A stretch of 54,570 nt of DNA. Origin: a virus. The translations under genes were made by a program, and so were the position numbers. The DNA lies in the IMG/VR virus record IMGVR_UViG_3300040811_001385, positions 1-54,570 of that record. One strand, given 5' to 3'. The notes under the pieces are model-generated. The model saw only the letters and a program-made list of their open reading frames with translations. It searched no databases and was not told the origin of the DNA. Positions 39,702 through 48,090 of this stretch are shown here, one piece after another (within the stretch, counting starts at the first letter, position 1; each line of letters starts with the position of its first letter).

Positions 39702-40981
39702 TATTGTATACTCCCACCTGATGGAGGCGTTGGCTGTTCCGCTGGTAACGGAAGTCCGATACTATCTCTAACCAACTCAATGTCAGTTTGATATCTTCCA
39801 CCCTCAATTCTATGTCTAATTGCAAACACTAAATACTTTCCACTATAATATTTGTTTGTTCCTGTGTTATCTCTTTGATATATTGGCATTTCAAGTTCTA
39901 AGATATCTCCAGCACAAACATCAGTATCTCCAAAAACAGTAATAGTTACTTTTATGTTTTTCATCAACTGCATATAAAACAATCTTGGAAGAAAGAGTTT
40001 TTCCTGATTGAATGTAGGATTCCCACCCTGCAAGTCTCTTTCTGGAACAACATATAAGTTTTTTGGTTTATATTGCATTCCTTGTCCAGTAGTATCTTGA
40101 AAAGTATTACTGTCCAAGTACTTGTAGTCTCCATAATTTTCCCAATATGAGTGTGTATAATTATTAACCTGTCGTGTTAGTAAATCCACAGCATAAACTT
40201 CTGAATTATAAAACCCCTTTGTAATATTTCCAAGCACATCGAAGTTTGAATCAAAATTAAAACTAATTACTTTCTTATTTTCAACATTTGTTGAAATATC
40301 ATCAAGTTCTTTTGCCCCAGCACTTTTGTATGCACCAACGATGAATTTATTCTTTGGTTCTGCCTGTGTTAGCATTTCTAACGGTTTCATAACATATTCT
40401 TTTGTTGTTTCAAAAAACATATACGAAGAACTTTTATATGTCTCACTGAATGCTTTATTACATAAAAATGAAATACTTTTCATTGGAGTATAATTTGGAA
40501 TTACCAATCCATTATCACCACTGTACTGGTCACTACTTGATTCTACAGAAAGACTCTTTGAACTACCAAGTCTTGAAAAAATGGTTTGTGCAATATCTGT
40601 AGAACTTCCTTGAAAATATTCCGACACTTTTTCTTCAAAATTTTTTGCAAAATCTTTTGAAATTAATTCTAAATTATAAGTCTGAGTTCCCTCATCATCT
40701 GTTAGTTCAGATATTTTATGAACAAGGAAATCCAACTTAATATTTTTCCACTCTGGAACTTCAAAATCTAAAGAAACTTCTTCTTGCCCAACAATTGGCA
40801 TAAAAGTTAACATATCTTCTACATCCATAAAACTAACTGTCGCCGTAATACTAGACGATAGTATATCTTCAAAAATGCGAATTGATGTAAAATATCTTTT
40901 AAGGTCTAATTCAAATCCGTTATGTGAACGAATAGTGAATTTACGAATATTGTAATCACCTAACTTAAATGTATCTGACAT
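39701..40981 (-). CDS. 27: Baseplate hub protein, gp27-like (426 aa)
   Basis: The N-terminal half (LDLKRYFTSIRIFEDILSSSITATVSF, then VSLDFEVPEW) has the alternating beta pattern of gp27/gpD hub proteins, and the length is near T4 gp27 (391 aa). The gene overlaps gp5 by one base, which fits the known gp5-gp27 complex in which a gp27 trimer forms the hub torus holding the spike. The C-terminus has GDILELEMPIYQ and GKYLVFAIRHRI, as in hub proteins. It starts with a one-base TAATG overlap to gp53. Identity rests on pattern and neighbours. Confidence 0.75.
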   Translation of the reverse strand: MSDTFKLGDYNIRKFTIRSHNGFELDLKRYFTSIRIFEDILSSSITATVSFMDVEDMLTFMPIVGQEEVSLDFEVPEWKNIKLDFLVHKISELTDDEGTQTYNLELISKDFAKNFEEKVSEYFQGSSTDIAQTIFSRLGSSKSLSVESSSDQYSGDNGLVIPNYTPMKSISFLCNKAFSETYKSSSYMFFETTKEYVMKPLEMLTQAEPKNKFIVGAYKSAGAKELDDISTNVENKKVISFNFDSNFDVLGNITKGFYNSEVYAVDLLTRQVNNYTHSYWENYGDYKYLDSNTFQDTTGQGMQYKPKNLYVVPERDLQGGNPTFNQEKLFLPRLFYMQLMKNIKVTITVFGDTDVCAGDILELEMPIYQRDNTGTNKYYSGKYLVFAIRHRIEGGRYQTDIELVRDSIGLPLPAEQPTPPSGGSIQ

Positions 40982-41649
40982 TAAAGAACCTCTTCAAATC
41001 TCAAAAGAAAATCATTTAATAAATTTGCTCTCATTAATTTAATCACTCTATTCTTTTCATTCTTATCATGTTCATAATCGTATGCACTATAGATTGTATA
41101 TTTTTTCTTATCCTGTGGAGTAAGAAGATTATATGTGTCTGGAGATATTTTATGTCCCAATACATCATGAGTATAATGAATAGGAATATTCCTTGAAATA
41201 GACAATCCATTTAAATTGCTTGCAGAATAATCATTGAGTACAATTTCCCATCTGTCATTTCTTCTGACAAAAACTTTTTGTTCTAATGTGTCATAAATAT
41301 AATCACCAGTTTTAAATATTCTTGGATAAAAATTTGACCCTGCATAAGCGGGAGCCCCATAAACAGTTTCGATATGAGTTTGTAGTGTTCTACTTGTCAT
41401 TGGCCAATCATCGTAAACATTTGAAATATCGTTCATCCACAAAATAACCCAACCATAAGTATGACTTCCATAGTATAAATGTGCAATTGTTTCTGGCGTG
41501 TCTTCATCCCTGACAGTATACTCATAATGCGAAAGAGGATCTTCTCTATATTTTTCTAGGATATATGCATTTTGAAAAATATTAGTTACATTTTTTGGTT
41601 TTCCATTCAACATCAAATCATATTTCTTTTTTTCTAGATAACTAAACAT
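40981..41649 (-). CDS. 53: Baseplate wedge protein gp53
   Basis: 222 aa, close to T4 gp53 (196 aa). It contains YTVRDEDTPETIAHLYYGSHTYGWVILWMNDI, the LysM-like core of gp53 proteins (short helix, then a W-N-D motif). It overlaps both neighbours by one base in TAATG junctions, implying coupled translation at matched levels. In T4, gp53 clamps wedges together around gp25 and gp6. Confidence 0.9.
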   Translation of the reverse strand: MFSYLEKKKYDLMLNGKPKNVTNIFQNAYILEKYREDPLSHYEYTVRDEDTPETIAHLYYGSHTYGWVILWMNDISNVYDDWPMTSRTLQTHIETVYGAPAYAGSNFYPRIFKTGDYIYDTLEQKVFVRRNDRWEIVLNDYSASNLNGLSISRNIPIHYTHDVLGHKISPDTYNLLTPQDKKKYTIYSAYDYEHDKNEKNRVIKLMRANLLNDFLLRFEEVL

Positions 41650-42494
41650 TAGTAACCCTCCGCTGCGTCTGAAGAAGTAACCAACTGAATCTCTTGGAAA
41701 GTCAGAGATAGCTCAATAACTGCAGGAGCATCTGTTTCATTGAAAGTTGCAAACGCACCGTTGCCACCATATTTAACAGTACAGTCAGTTAATACACATG
41801 GTTTGATTTTGTGAAGAAACTCGGCAGGTCTACCACCCAAGTAGTATTCAACAGTAAATGTATTGGGAACTTGGAAAAAATTTAGGCCTGTCATTTCTGG
41901 AAGCATATTCTTTCTTAAAAATTTTATCATGTTATTAATTTCAATAGATTCTTTTGCTGACCTTGGAAGAATACTATATTGATAATTGAATGCCCTAAAA
42001 TCAATTCCTCTGAATAACATATGTTTATTCGCACCAGAAACTCTACCACCAATAACTTGAGACTGCAAATTACCATCTCCACCAAATGCAAGGCCTCCTG
42101 CAAATTGCGTTGCCGATAATGAAAGTTCCCCACCAAGATTGAGTACTTTGTCTAAGAATCCATTATCTTCACCTGCTACTGCACCAGTTTTACCCATCAA
42201 CCCCAAGGCGCCACTGTCTGCACCTTCAAATTGGGATTTTGTTGAATTTTCAATATTTTCTGGAAGATGAAGAGTAACACTCCCTATTTTCTCAAGATCA
42301 ACTGCAGTTCCTCTTGTCTGCATGGTTGTGTAGCCAGGCTGCTCGCCTTTATATGCAGTAAATCTAACAAAATCTTTCATCTCCACAACTTCTTCATGTT
42401 CATGCAATGACATTGGATATATATAAGTTTCCCCGCCTGCTGCAACCTGTTGTCTCTGTTGCGTCAAAGTGGATGGTGAGTCTGATGCGGCCAT
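41649..42494 (-). CDS. 48: Baseplate tail-tube cap/initiator, gp48/gp54-like (281 aa)
   Basis: First gene of the leftward baseplate operon. The C-terminal half (FNYQYSILPRSAKESIEINNMIKFL, FFQVPNTFTVEYYLGG, CVLTDCTVKYGGNGAFATF) is the tail-tube-like fold shared by gp19, gp48 and gp54. The N-terminal part carries a Gly/Ala-rich segment (about 90-165) that may be a flexible loop. T4 gp48 and gp54 are 364 and 320 aa. I favour gp48 by memory of marine T4-type annotations; gp54 is not excluded. A late box lies 30 nt upstream. Confidence 0.7.
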   Translation of the reverse strand: MAASDSPSTLTQQRQQVAAGGETYIYPMSLHEHEEVVEMKDFVRFTAYKGEQPGYTTMQTRGTAVDLEKIGSVTLHLPENIENSTKSQFEGADSGALGLMGKTGAVAGEDNGFLDKVLNLGGELSLSATQFAGGLAFGGDGNLQSQVIGGRVSGANKHMLFRGIDFRAFNYQYSILPRSAKESIEINNMIKFLRKNMLPEMTGLNFFQVPNTFTVEYYLGGRPAEFLHKIKPCVLTDCTVKYGGNGAFATFNETDAPAVIELSLTFQEIQLVTSSDAAEGY

Positions 42495-42523
42495 TAAATA
42501 CTTGCTCCTAAATATTTTAGTAC

Positions 42524-42531
42524 TATTTATA
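42524..42531 (-). promoter_or_regulatory. T4-type late promoter box of the baseplate operon
   Basis: Exact TATAAATA on the minus strand, in the 51-bp divergent gap. It would drive the gp48-53-27-5-25-6-7 run, which shows no other box until 28237. Confidence 0.85.
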
Positions 42532-42545
42532 AAGGTTTTTATGAA

Positions 42546-42989
42546 GTGAGAAAAAGATTTACTTATAGAGGAAAATACAAACCAGTAAATCCAGAAAAAT
42601 ATGCAGGAAATGTGAATAACATTATATATCGTTCTTCATGGGAAAGAAGGTTTATGGTGTATTGCGACAACAACGAAGCAATCACTTTCTGGTCGAGCGA
42701 AGAATTAGTAATACCTTACATTTCACCAGTGGACAGAAAACAACACAAATATTATCCAGATTTTGTAATAAGAATCCAAGAAGAAAATAAATCAAGAACC
42801 ATTGTTATCGAAGTAAAACCAAAAAAAGAAACCAAACCCCCAAGAAAGCGAACCAAGATTACACCAAGATATTTGAGTGAAATGAAAACATGGAGTATTA
42901 ACGAGGCCAAGTGGAAATATGCGAAAGAATTTTGCGAAGATAGGAAGTGGGAATTTAAAATTTTAACAGAAGATCAACTCGCTCAATAA
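42546..42989 (+). CDS. 4: Head completion protein gp4, PD-(D/E)xK fold
   Basis: 147 aa, almost the length of T4 gp4 (150 aa). It has SWERRF at 31-36, then YYPDF with D72 and IVIEVK with E89 and K91, the PD-(D/E)xK/TnsA-like nuclease layout known for this family. The start is GTG, with AAAGG about 10 nt upstream; an ATG five bases earlier opens a frame that stops at once. It is the first plus-strand gene in a 51-bp divergent gap. I see no exact late box for it on the plus strand. Confidence 0.85.
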   Translation: MRKRFTYRGKYKPVNPEKYAGNVNNIIYRSSWERRFMVYCDNNEAITFWSSEELVIPYISPVDRKQHKYYPDFVIRIQEENKSRTIVIEVKPKKETKPPRKRTKITPRYLSEMKTWSINEAKWKYAKEFCEDRKWEFKILTEDQLAQ

Positions 42990-42994
42990 AACGA

Positions 42995-43002
42995 TATAAA
43001 TA
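42995..43002 (+). promoter_or_regulatory. T4-type late promoter box, plus strand
   Basis: Exact TATAAATA followed by G, 20 nt upstream of the ATG at 43023, in the 33-bp gap after gp4. It is the only exact late box I found for the rightward hub operon. Confidence 0.8.
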
Positions 43003-43022
43003 GTAAAAAACGGCATAAACGA

Positions 43023-43598
43023 ATGACAGACTTTACACCACTATTAAATAGACTCGCTGCTCGAAACATTAGACCAAATACCGATAAAGCAAGGGAGTGG
43101 TTTAGAAAAAAGGCAAGAGAAACGAGAATCACAAGGGCATCCCTATTGGGCGATGGGGATCGTTCTGCAGCAACACCTAATATTGGTAGTATGTATTGTT
43201 ATCAATATGACCCTAAGTATGCAAAGAAGTTGCCATATTACGATGAATTTCCACTTATCTTTATGGTAGAAAGAATATCTGGGGGGTTTGTTGGAATTAA
43301 CTTGCACTATGTTTCGCCAAGAAATAGAATCGTTGTAATGAATGCATTATCTGAAATTGCATCGAACAAAAGATATGATTCAACAACAAGACTCAGATTA
43401 TCTTATAATGTTCTAAAAGGTCTGTCTAAATATAATGTCATAAAACCTTGTCTCAAAAAATACTTGTTTACTCATGTTAGATCAAAGTTTGTAAAAATTG
43501 AGGCAAATGAATGGGACATCGCATTGTTTTTACCAGTACAAAAATTCAAAAAGGCCGCTGCTTCGAAAGTTTGGTCAGATTCTGCTAGGAGATCATAA
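43023..43598 (+). CDS. Conserved T4-type protein of unknown role (191 aa)
   Basis: A basic N-terminus (AREWFRKKARETRITRASLL) is followed by YCYQYDPKYAKKLPYYDEFPLIFMVE and GGFVGINLHYVSPRNRIVVMNAL, a pattern I have seen in proteins beside head-completion genes of marine T4-type phages. A DNA-end protector role (gp2) is conceivable from synteny, because T4 gene 2 neighbours gene 4, but I do not recognise gp2 motifs. No membrane segment is visible. A late box precedes it, and its stop touches the next start. Confidence 0.6.
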   Translation: MTDFTPLLNRLAARNIRPNTDKAREWFRKKARETRITRASLLGDGDRSAATPNIGSMYCYQYDPKYAKKLPYYDEFPLIFMVERISGGFVGINLHYVSPRNRIVVMNALSEIASNKRYDSTTRLRLSYNVLKGLSKYNVIKPCLKKYLFTHVRSKFVKIEANEWDIALFLPVQKFKKAAASKVWSDSARRS

Positions 43599-44189
43599 AT
43601 GGCATCAATAGAAGATTTTATTGCAAACATTTCAAAATCTGGCCTTACTCAGGCAAATCGTTATGAACTTAGAATTAAACCACCGCCGAAGTCGTTTCTA
43701 ACAAATCCAGACAATTTATTAAAATTTCGTGTTCCATCAATTTCTTTGCCAGGGAAAACCATTTCAACAACGGAAACAAAAATTTATGGCCCTATAAGAA
43801 TGGCACCATACACAACTACATACGATCAATTGACATTTAGTATATATTTGAGCGATAACTTAAAAGAAAGAGATTGGTTTGAAGATTGGTTTCACCAAGT
43901 TATAGATTTTACTACACATAAAATTTCATATTATAACGACTATGTGGCACCACAGGCAGAGCTCATTACATATAATAAAAACGATGAGAGAACACACACT
44001 GTAACATTTGAGAATCTATATCCATTATCTATAGGCCCAGTTGAATATGCATATGCAAACGAAGAACCGGCGCAATGTCAGATTACGATGTTCTACAGAA
44101 AATATCGTTCTGAATATAGTAAAGAGGAGGCGAATAAACGTGTACAGCTTACTGTAACCGGCCCAGAGCTTACTGTAACCGGCCCATAA
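43599..44189 (+). CDS. Tail-tube-fold protein (gp19/gp54-like, 196 aa)
   Basis: The opening SGLTQANRYELRIKPP, the central FRVPSISLPGKTISTTETKIYGP, and later FTTHKISYYNDY and HTVTFENLYPLSIGPVEYAYANEEPAQCQITMFYRKY make up the tail-tube beta-barrel pattern. The length is near T4 gp19 (163 aa). Its location in the hub operon, not beside a sheath gene, makes a tube-initiator (gp54-like) role as likely as the major tube. Ribosome site AGGAGA overlaps the upstream end. The extreme C-terminus has a duplicated LTVTGP peptide from a 21-bp tandem repeat. Confidence 0.65.
   Translation: MASIEDFIANISKSGLTQANRYELRIKPPPKSFLTNPDNLLKFRVPSISLPGKTISTTETKIYGPIRMAPYTTTYDQLTFSIYLSDNLKERDWFEDWFHQVIDFTTHKISYYNDYVAPQAELITYNKNDERTHTVTFENLYPLSIGPVEYAYANEEPAQCQITMFYRKYRSEYSKEEANKRVQLTVTGPELTVTGP
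44146..44186 (+). repeat. 21-bp tandem duplication at the 3' end of the tube-like gene
   Basis: A 20-nt sequence is repeated exactly with a 21-bp period (44146-44165 and 44167-44186), encoding LTVTGPE then LTVTGP before the stop. The copies are identical, so the duplication is probably recent. Confidence 0.9.
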
Positions 44190-44219
44190 TAATTAAATTA
44201 TACTTGAAGAGGATAAAAT

Positions 44220-44942
44220 ATGTTACCTACAATTAATGCACCAACATATGATTTGACTATACCATCAACAAATGAAAGTGTAAAGTTTCGTCCATTTTTA
44301 GTCAAAGAAGAAAAAATTCTTCTGATGGCACAAGAAGGAGAAGAACTACAAGAAAAAATTGATGCGATAAAACAAATTATTGGAAACTGTTTAGTATCAG
44401 ATGTAGATGTTGATAAACTTTCTACATTTGATATTGAACACATTTTCATCAAACTTAGAAGTAAGTCTATCGGAAACGTAATTGGTTTGAGTTACAATCG
44501 GGAAGATTGTACAGAAGAAGGAGCGGGGCAGGGGGGCTGTCAAATTCCTTTCACATTAGACTTAGAAAAGGCGGAGATTGAAAATCAAGAAGGACACACC
44601 AATGAATTGAATCTAACGTCAGATATTAAAATTATTATGAAGTATCCAGATTTTAATATCTTAAATTCTGTATTAACTGCAGATAGTGTAGATGATGTAA
44701 TTGATGTTGTAGCTACTTGTATTGACATGATCGTTGATGGAAGTGAAGTATATAATGCGTCTGATTATTCAGAAAGTGAATTAAAAACTTTTGTTGAGAA
44801 TTTAACACAACAACAGTTTGAATCTATTAACAATTTTTTCAATACAATGCCAGAAACGGCGTGTGATGTAAATATTGTTTGTAGAAAATGTGGATGGAAA
44901 AAATCGATGAAAGTAAAAGGAATTACCGATTTTTTTTCCTAA
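44220..44942 (+). CDS. 26: Baseplate hub assembly protein gp26 (tail-chaperone-like)
   Basis: 240 aa, near T4 gp26 (208 aa). It begins LPTINAPTYDLTIPSTNESVKFRPFLVKEEKILLMA, the conserved T4_baseplate/gp26 opening, and ends with a zinc-ribbon-like CDVNIVCRKCGWKKSMKVKGITDFFS. GAAGAGG is the ribosome site. The last codons run through eight T (44930-44937) immediately before the stop, and gp51 lies in the -1 frame. Together with its place just before the tape measure, this suggests a lambda G/GT-like arrangement. Confidence 0.85.
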   Translation: MLPTINAPTYDLTIPSTNESVKFRPFLVKEEKILLMAQEGEELQEKIDAIKQIIGNCLVSDVDVDKLSTFDIEHIFIKLRSKSIGNVIGLSYNREDCTEEGAGQGGCQIPFTLDLEKAEIENQEGHTNELNLTSDIKIIMKYPDFNILNSVLTADSVDDVIDVVATCIDMIVDGSEVYNASDYSESELKTFVENLTQQQFESINNFFNTMPETACDVNIVCRKCGWKKSMKVKGITDFFS

Positions 44943-45124
44943 GTTTAAATCATGAGTCCCTTGCATCGATGTATCGAAATAATTTTGCGTTGATGCAGCA
45001 CCATAAATATAGTTTGAGTGAATTAGAAGATATGATACCGTGGGAAAGAGAGATATATTTAAATCTTTTGATAAACTATATTAAAGAAGAAGAAAAGCGT
45101 AGAAAAGACGCAATGAGGAGTTAA
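44888..45124 (+). CDS. 51: Baseplate hub assembly protein gp51, possibly made as a gp26-gp51 fusion
   Basis: The conserved part is FFLSLNHESLASMYRNNFALMQHHKYSLSELEDMIPWEREIYLNLLINYIKEEE, as in short gp51 proteins of marine T4-type phages. The frame overlaps gp26 by 55 bases. The first ATGs (44888, 44894) lie inside gp26 coding sequence with no ribosome site, and the next ATG in frame (about 44970) would delete conserved residues. Homology begins exactly where a -1 slip at 44930-44936 would enter this frame. I therefore give the open frame as listed, but translation by frameshift is at least as likely as independent initiation. Confidence 0.75.
   Translation: MWMEKIDESKRNYRFFFLSLNHESLASMYRNNFALMQHHKYSLSELEDMIPWEREIYLNLLINYIKEEEKRRKDAMRS
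44930..44936 (+). other. Candidate -1 ribosomal frameshift site (T TTT TTT)
   Basis: In the gp26 frame the codons are GAT TTT TTT TCC TAA, giving a U UUU UUU heptamer two codons before the stop. A -1 slip yields ITDFF-F-LSLNHES and continues in gp51. A possible 10-bp stem (44962-44971 with 44988-44997, two G-U pairs) lies 25 nt downstream, which is further than usual for a stimulator. Confidence 0.55.
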
Positions 45125-45125
45125 T

Positions 45126-45455
45126 ATGGAAGAAGAAATTAAAGCATCTGGACATCACCCTGCCGATACTAATGGAGATGGAAAGGTTTCAAAAGAAGAA
45201 GAAAAGATGTATCTTGAGTTTAAAAGAAAAGAACTAGAAGATGCTGATGCTCGCAGAGATGCAATGCGTCAAATGGCCTGGTTCTCTTTATTCGGTATGT
45301 TACTCTATCCATTCGCAGTAGTGATTGCAGTAGTTGCAGGATTGGATCAAGCATCAAAGATTCTGGGTGACATGGCGGCAACATACTTCGTTTCTGTCGC
45401 TGCAATTGTGGCCGCATTCTTTGCGGGCAACGCATATTCAGATAAGAAGAAGTAA
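45126..45455 (+). CDS. EF-hand protein with two membrane segments (109 aa)
   Basis: Residues 14-25 (DTNGDGKVSKEE) form a canonical EF-hand loop with Asp/Asn/Asp at positions 1, 3 and 5 and Glu at 12. A charged helix follows, then two hydrophobic segments at about 48-72 and 80-103, and a short Lys tail. It lies between gp51 and the tape-measure candidate with a one-base gap and a GAGGAG ribosome site, so it is co-translated with tail-core proteins. Options include an ejected membrane protein that works with the tape measure, or a holin-like protein. Only the motif and topology are visible; the role is unknown. Confidence 0.75.
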   Translation: MEEEIKASGHHPADTNGDGKVSKEEEKMYLEFKRKELEDADARRDAMRQMAWFSLFGMLLYPFAVVIAVVAGLDQASKILGDMAATYFVSVAAIVAAFFAGNAYSDKKK

Positions 45456-45458
45456 TAA

Positions 45459-47969
45459 ATGGCAAGTCCTGATCTAAAAGCGGTAACAGAAAAACTTATC
45501 AGACAAAACCAAGAGGAATTGTCTGCTTCATTTAGCGCTGCAACCGACCAGTTGCAGTCAGCCGCAGCTAGACAGGCCCTTGTAGAAGTTGCTGATATTC
45601 TTGGACAACAAGAAGGTATATCTGTAAAAGAATTTAAAGAAACCAAAAAGAAGATAGACCTTCTTGATGCCGATTTGGCACAACTAGAGGGTGCTACTGA
45701 CCAAGAAAAGAAAGCACTTCAAGAGATATTAAGAGCATCTCAAGAAAGTATCAAACAAAACACTACATTTAAAAAATCTATTGGTGATCTTGCAACAAAG
45801 ACAGTAGAAGGTTCAATTAGTGGAATTGGTGGAGTTATTACAGGTGCATTGAGTGGCAGTCCACTATTAGCATTTGGTGCATCATTTGTTGGTGACAGAA
45901 TTAAACAATTCAGAGAAACAAGTAAGGCAAATAAAGCAGAGGAAGAAGAGAGACAAAGAAGAATTGTAGAACAGAAAAAAATTGAAGAAGAAGAATTTTC
46001 TGTTTTAAGAACACAAATATCAAATGAAGAAGCAATCTCAAGAGCAAATATAACATCAGAAGAAGTAGCAGCACAAGCACTTGCAAGAGGTATTACTGAA
46101 CAAGAAGTTATTGACGAACAGAAAAATGCTATCATTCGTCAGGCAAAAGCAGCAAAAGAAGCAGAAGACGCAAACAAGGCAAGAGAAGATGAAATTGAGT
46201 CCATTAGAAAAAGTTATGGACTTGATATGTCAGAATCTCCAGTATCTGTTCCACAACCAGAAACCTCAGTATCAGACGATAGAGAAAATATTACAGTACC
46301 ATCTCCGTCCGAAAATACTCAAAGTTTATCTACCGATGAAACATCTACTCCAAGTGAAGTTTCTCAAATCACAGCAACTAAGTTGGATGAAGTAAAAGAG
46401 CAACTTGGCGAAAACAGTCCATATCTAGAAGAAGTAGTAAATCTTCTAAAATTCTTGCAGGACACTTCTGACAATCCATCTCCATTAGATTTGGAAAATC
46501 AAAGAGAAAATAATAGAGAAAGAAAACTTGAACAAGAGTTAGAGAAAACGCAAATCAAACTTCTTGAACAGATTGTAGAGAACACTGGAAACTTAGATGA
46601 AATCTCAGGTGAAGGTGGCGGACTTTTAGATGGTTTATTGGGTGGACTTGGTGGACTTGGTGGCGGACTATTAGGTGGCGGTGGTAGAGGTGGAATTAGA
46701 GGCGCAATCTCAAGAGCTGGTGGAACAGTAAGAGGTGGTCTAGGAAGAGTTGGTTCAGTAGCAAATAGAGCAAGCGGTGGTAGATTTGGTAGACTTGGTA
46801 ATCTAATAAGGAATGCAGGATCTGGAATTACAGGAAGAGCAAGAAGTCTAGTCGGTGGTGGACTGAATGTCGCAAGAGGTGCATTGGGGGGAATTAAAAA
46901 CATTGGATTGAATGCACTGAAACTTGGCGGCGGGGCAGTAGCAGGACTTGCTGCAACTGGAGCGGTGAAAACAGCAAGCGCTGCAAGTAATGTTGCGAGT
47001 AATGTAAAAAATACAATGACTTCGATGCCTGATAGAATAAAAGGTGTTGGTAGTGCAATACCCGACAAACTTCCAAAAACGCCAAGTATTTCAGTGCCCC
47101 CAAAAATGCCATCAGTAATGGATAAAATAACAGCACCAGCAAAAGGAGTTGGTGCGAAAATAAGTGGACTTGCATCTAAAGTAACTGGAAAGGGCGCCGC
47201 AAGTGTCGCCACAAAGGGCGCCGCAACAGCTGGTAAGGGACTTGGGAAATCTTTATTGAAAAAAATCCCTGGCGTTGGTTTAATTGCAGGATTGGGATTT
47301 GGTGCTCAAAGAGCATTTGGTGGAGACTTCTCTGGTGCAGGCCTAGAGGTACTTTCTGGACTTACTAGTATAATACCAGGCCTTGGTACTGCTGCGTCAA
47401 CAGCGATTGATGCTGGACTCATGGCGAAGGATATGGGTGCATTTGATGGTGAAGAAGGTGCAATCGCACCAGAGATTTCTCCAGAAGATCAAAAAGCAGA
47501 ACTTCAGTCAAAAATTGCAGAGGCAAAAGACAGAATTACCAGAAGTGAAGGTGGTGAAAATGTTTATTGGGGTAGAGATTCTAAAGGTAGAGAAGAAGAT
47601 ACAGCAGAAATAGAAAAACTACAAGCTGAATTGGACAAATTGAATATCACTCCAAAAGAAGAAAATGCATTTGCGAATCCATCTGCACAAGAAATGATGG
47701 ATTTTGATTCTGGTGTTTCTGCACAACAATCATTCTCAAGTGATGTTCCTAACAAAAAATTAGAAGCGTCTAATATGATGGACAATGCTGCTATGGATAA
47801 ATCTACAGCAGATGCGAAACAGGCCGCAAATATTATTAATGCACCACAACAAAACACTGTGAATAATGTAACTAATAATTCGACAATTATGCCTAAACAA
47901 AAACCAGAAGTAAGACATACTGATGGTGCTGTAAGAGATGCTAGATTATCACTAGTAGGTGCATGGTAG
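45459..47969 (+). CDS. 29: Probable tape measure/hub protein, gp29-like (836 aa)
   Basis: The layout fits a tape measure: N-terminal helical region (1-110); a hydrophobic Gly-rich stretch (SGIGGVITGALSGSPLLAFGAS, about 115-140); a highly charged coiled coil (about 150-250); Ser/Thr linker; a Gly-rich low-complexity segment (about 385-480); Ala/Gly-rich hydrophobic helices (about 500-660); and a compact C-terminus (NNVTNNSTIMPKQKPE). It follows gp26 and gp51, as gp29 does in the T4 hub cluster. T4 gp29 is 590 aa; if length sets tail length, this tail would be longer. No peptidase motif is obvious. Confidence 0.65.
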   Translation: MASPDLKAVTEKLIRQNQEELSASFSAATDQLQSAAARQALVEVADILGQQEGISVKEFKETKKKIDLLDADLAQLEGATDQEKKALQEILRASQESIKQNTTFKKSIGDLATKTVEGSISGIGGVITGALSGSPLLAFGASFVGDRIKQFRETSKANKAEEEERQRRIVEQKKIEEEEFSVLRTQISNEEAISRANITSEEVAAQALARGITEQEVIDEQKNAIIRQAKAAKEAEDANKAREDEIESIRKSYGLDMSESPVSVPQPETSVSDDRENITVPSPSENTQSLSTDETSTPSEVSQITATKLDEVKEQLGENSPYLEEVVNLLKFLQDTSDNPSPLDLENQRENNRERKLEQELEKTQIKLLEQIVENTGNLDEISGEGGGLLDGLLGGLGGLGGGLLGGGGRGGIRGAISRAGGTVRGGLGRVGSVANRASGGRFGRLGNLIRNAGSGITGRARSLVGGGLNVARGALGGIKNIGLNALKLGGGAVAGLAATGAVKTASAASNVASNVKNTMTSMPDRIKGVGSAIPDKLPKTPSISVPPKMPSVMDKITAPAKGVGAKISGLASKVTGKGAASVATKGAATAGKGLGKSLLKKIPGVGLIAGLGFGAQRAFGGDFSGAGLEVLSGLTSIIPGLGTAASTAIDAGLMAKDMGAFDGEEGAIAPEISPEDQKAELQSKIAEAKDRITRSEGGENVYWGRDSKGREEDTAEIEKLQAELDKLNITPKEENAFANPSAQEMMDFDSGVSAQQSFSSDVPNKKLEASNMMDNAAMDKSTADAKQAANIINAPQQNTVNNVTNNSTIMPKQKPEVRHTDGAVRDARLSLVGAW

Positions 47970-47976
47970 GAACCTT

Positions 47977-48090
47977 TCAGTCCCTACACATAACTCTTTT
48001 TGCTTCTTCGTATAAACCCTGCTGTACAAGAACGTGTGCGGCTCTTGCTCTTCCAATACGTTCAAAAGTTTCTAAAATTCTTTTAAACAT
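47977..48090 (-). CDS. Arg-rich micro-protein overlapping the DUF1127 gene (37 aa)
   Basis: ATG at 48090 opens a 37-codon frame ending at a TGA at 47977-47979. It overlaps the DUF1127 gene by 8 bases, which suggests translational coupling. The product is basic and helical (MFKRILETFERIGRARAAHV, later GLYEEAKRVM). Small proteins of this style accompany DUF1127 genes in alphaproteobacteria in my recollection. The ribosome site is weak (GGA). The gene converges on the tape-measure gene, 7 bp away. Confidence 0.6.
   Translation of the reverse strand: MFKRILETFERIGRARAAHVLVQQGLYEEAKRVMCRD

Noticed and set aside
44198-44452. 84-aa minus-strand frame
   Set aside because: Antisense to the start of gp26, whose identity is clear.
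46499-47212. 237-aa open frame on the minus strand
   Set aside because: It lies antisense to the tape-measure gene's Gly/Ala-rich region; its Pro/Leu-rich composition is the shadow of that bias and it has no ribosome site.
47962-47990. Possible bidirectional terminator between the converging genes
   Set aside because: Only a weak GTAGG/CCTAC-like pairing and no T-run on either strand.
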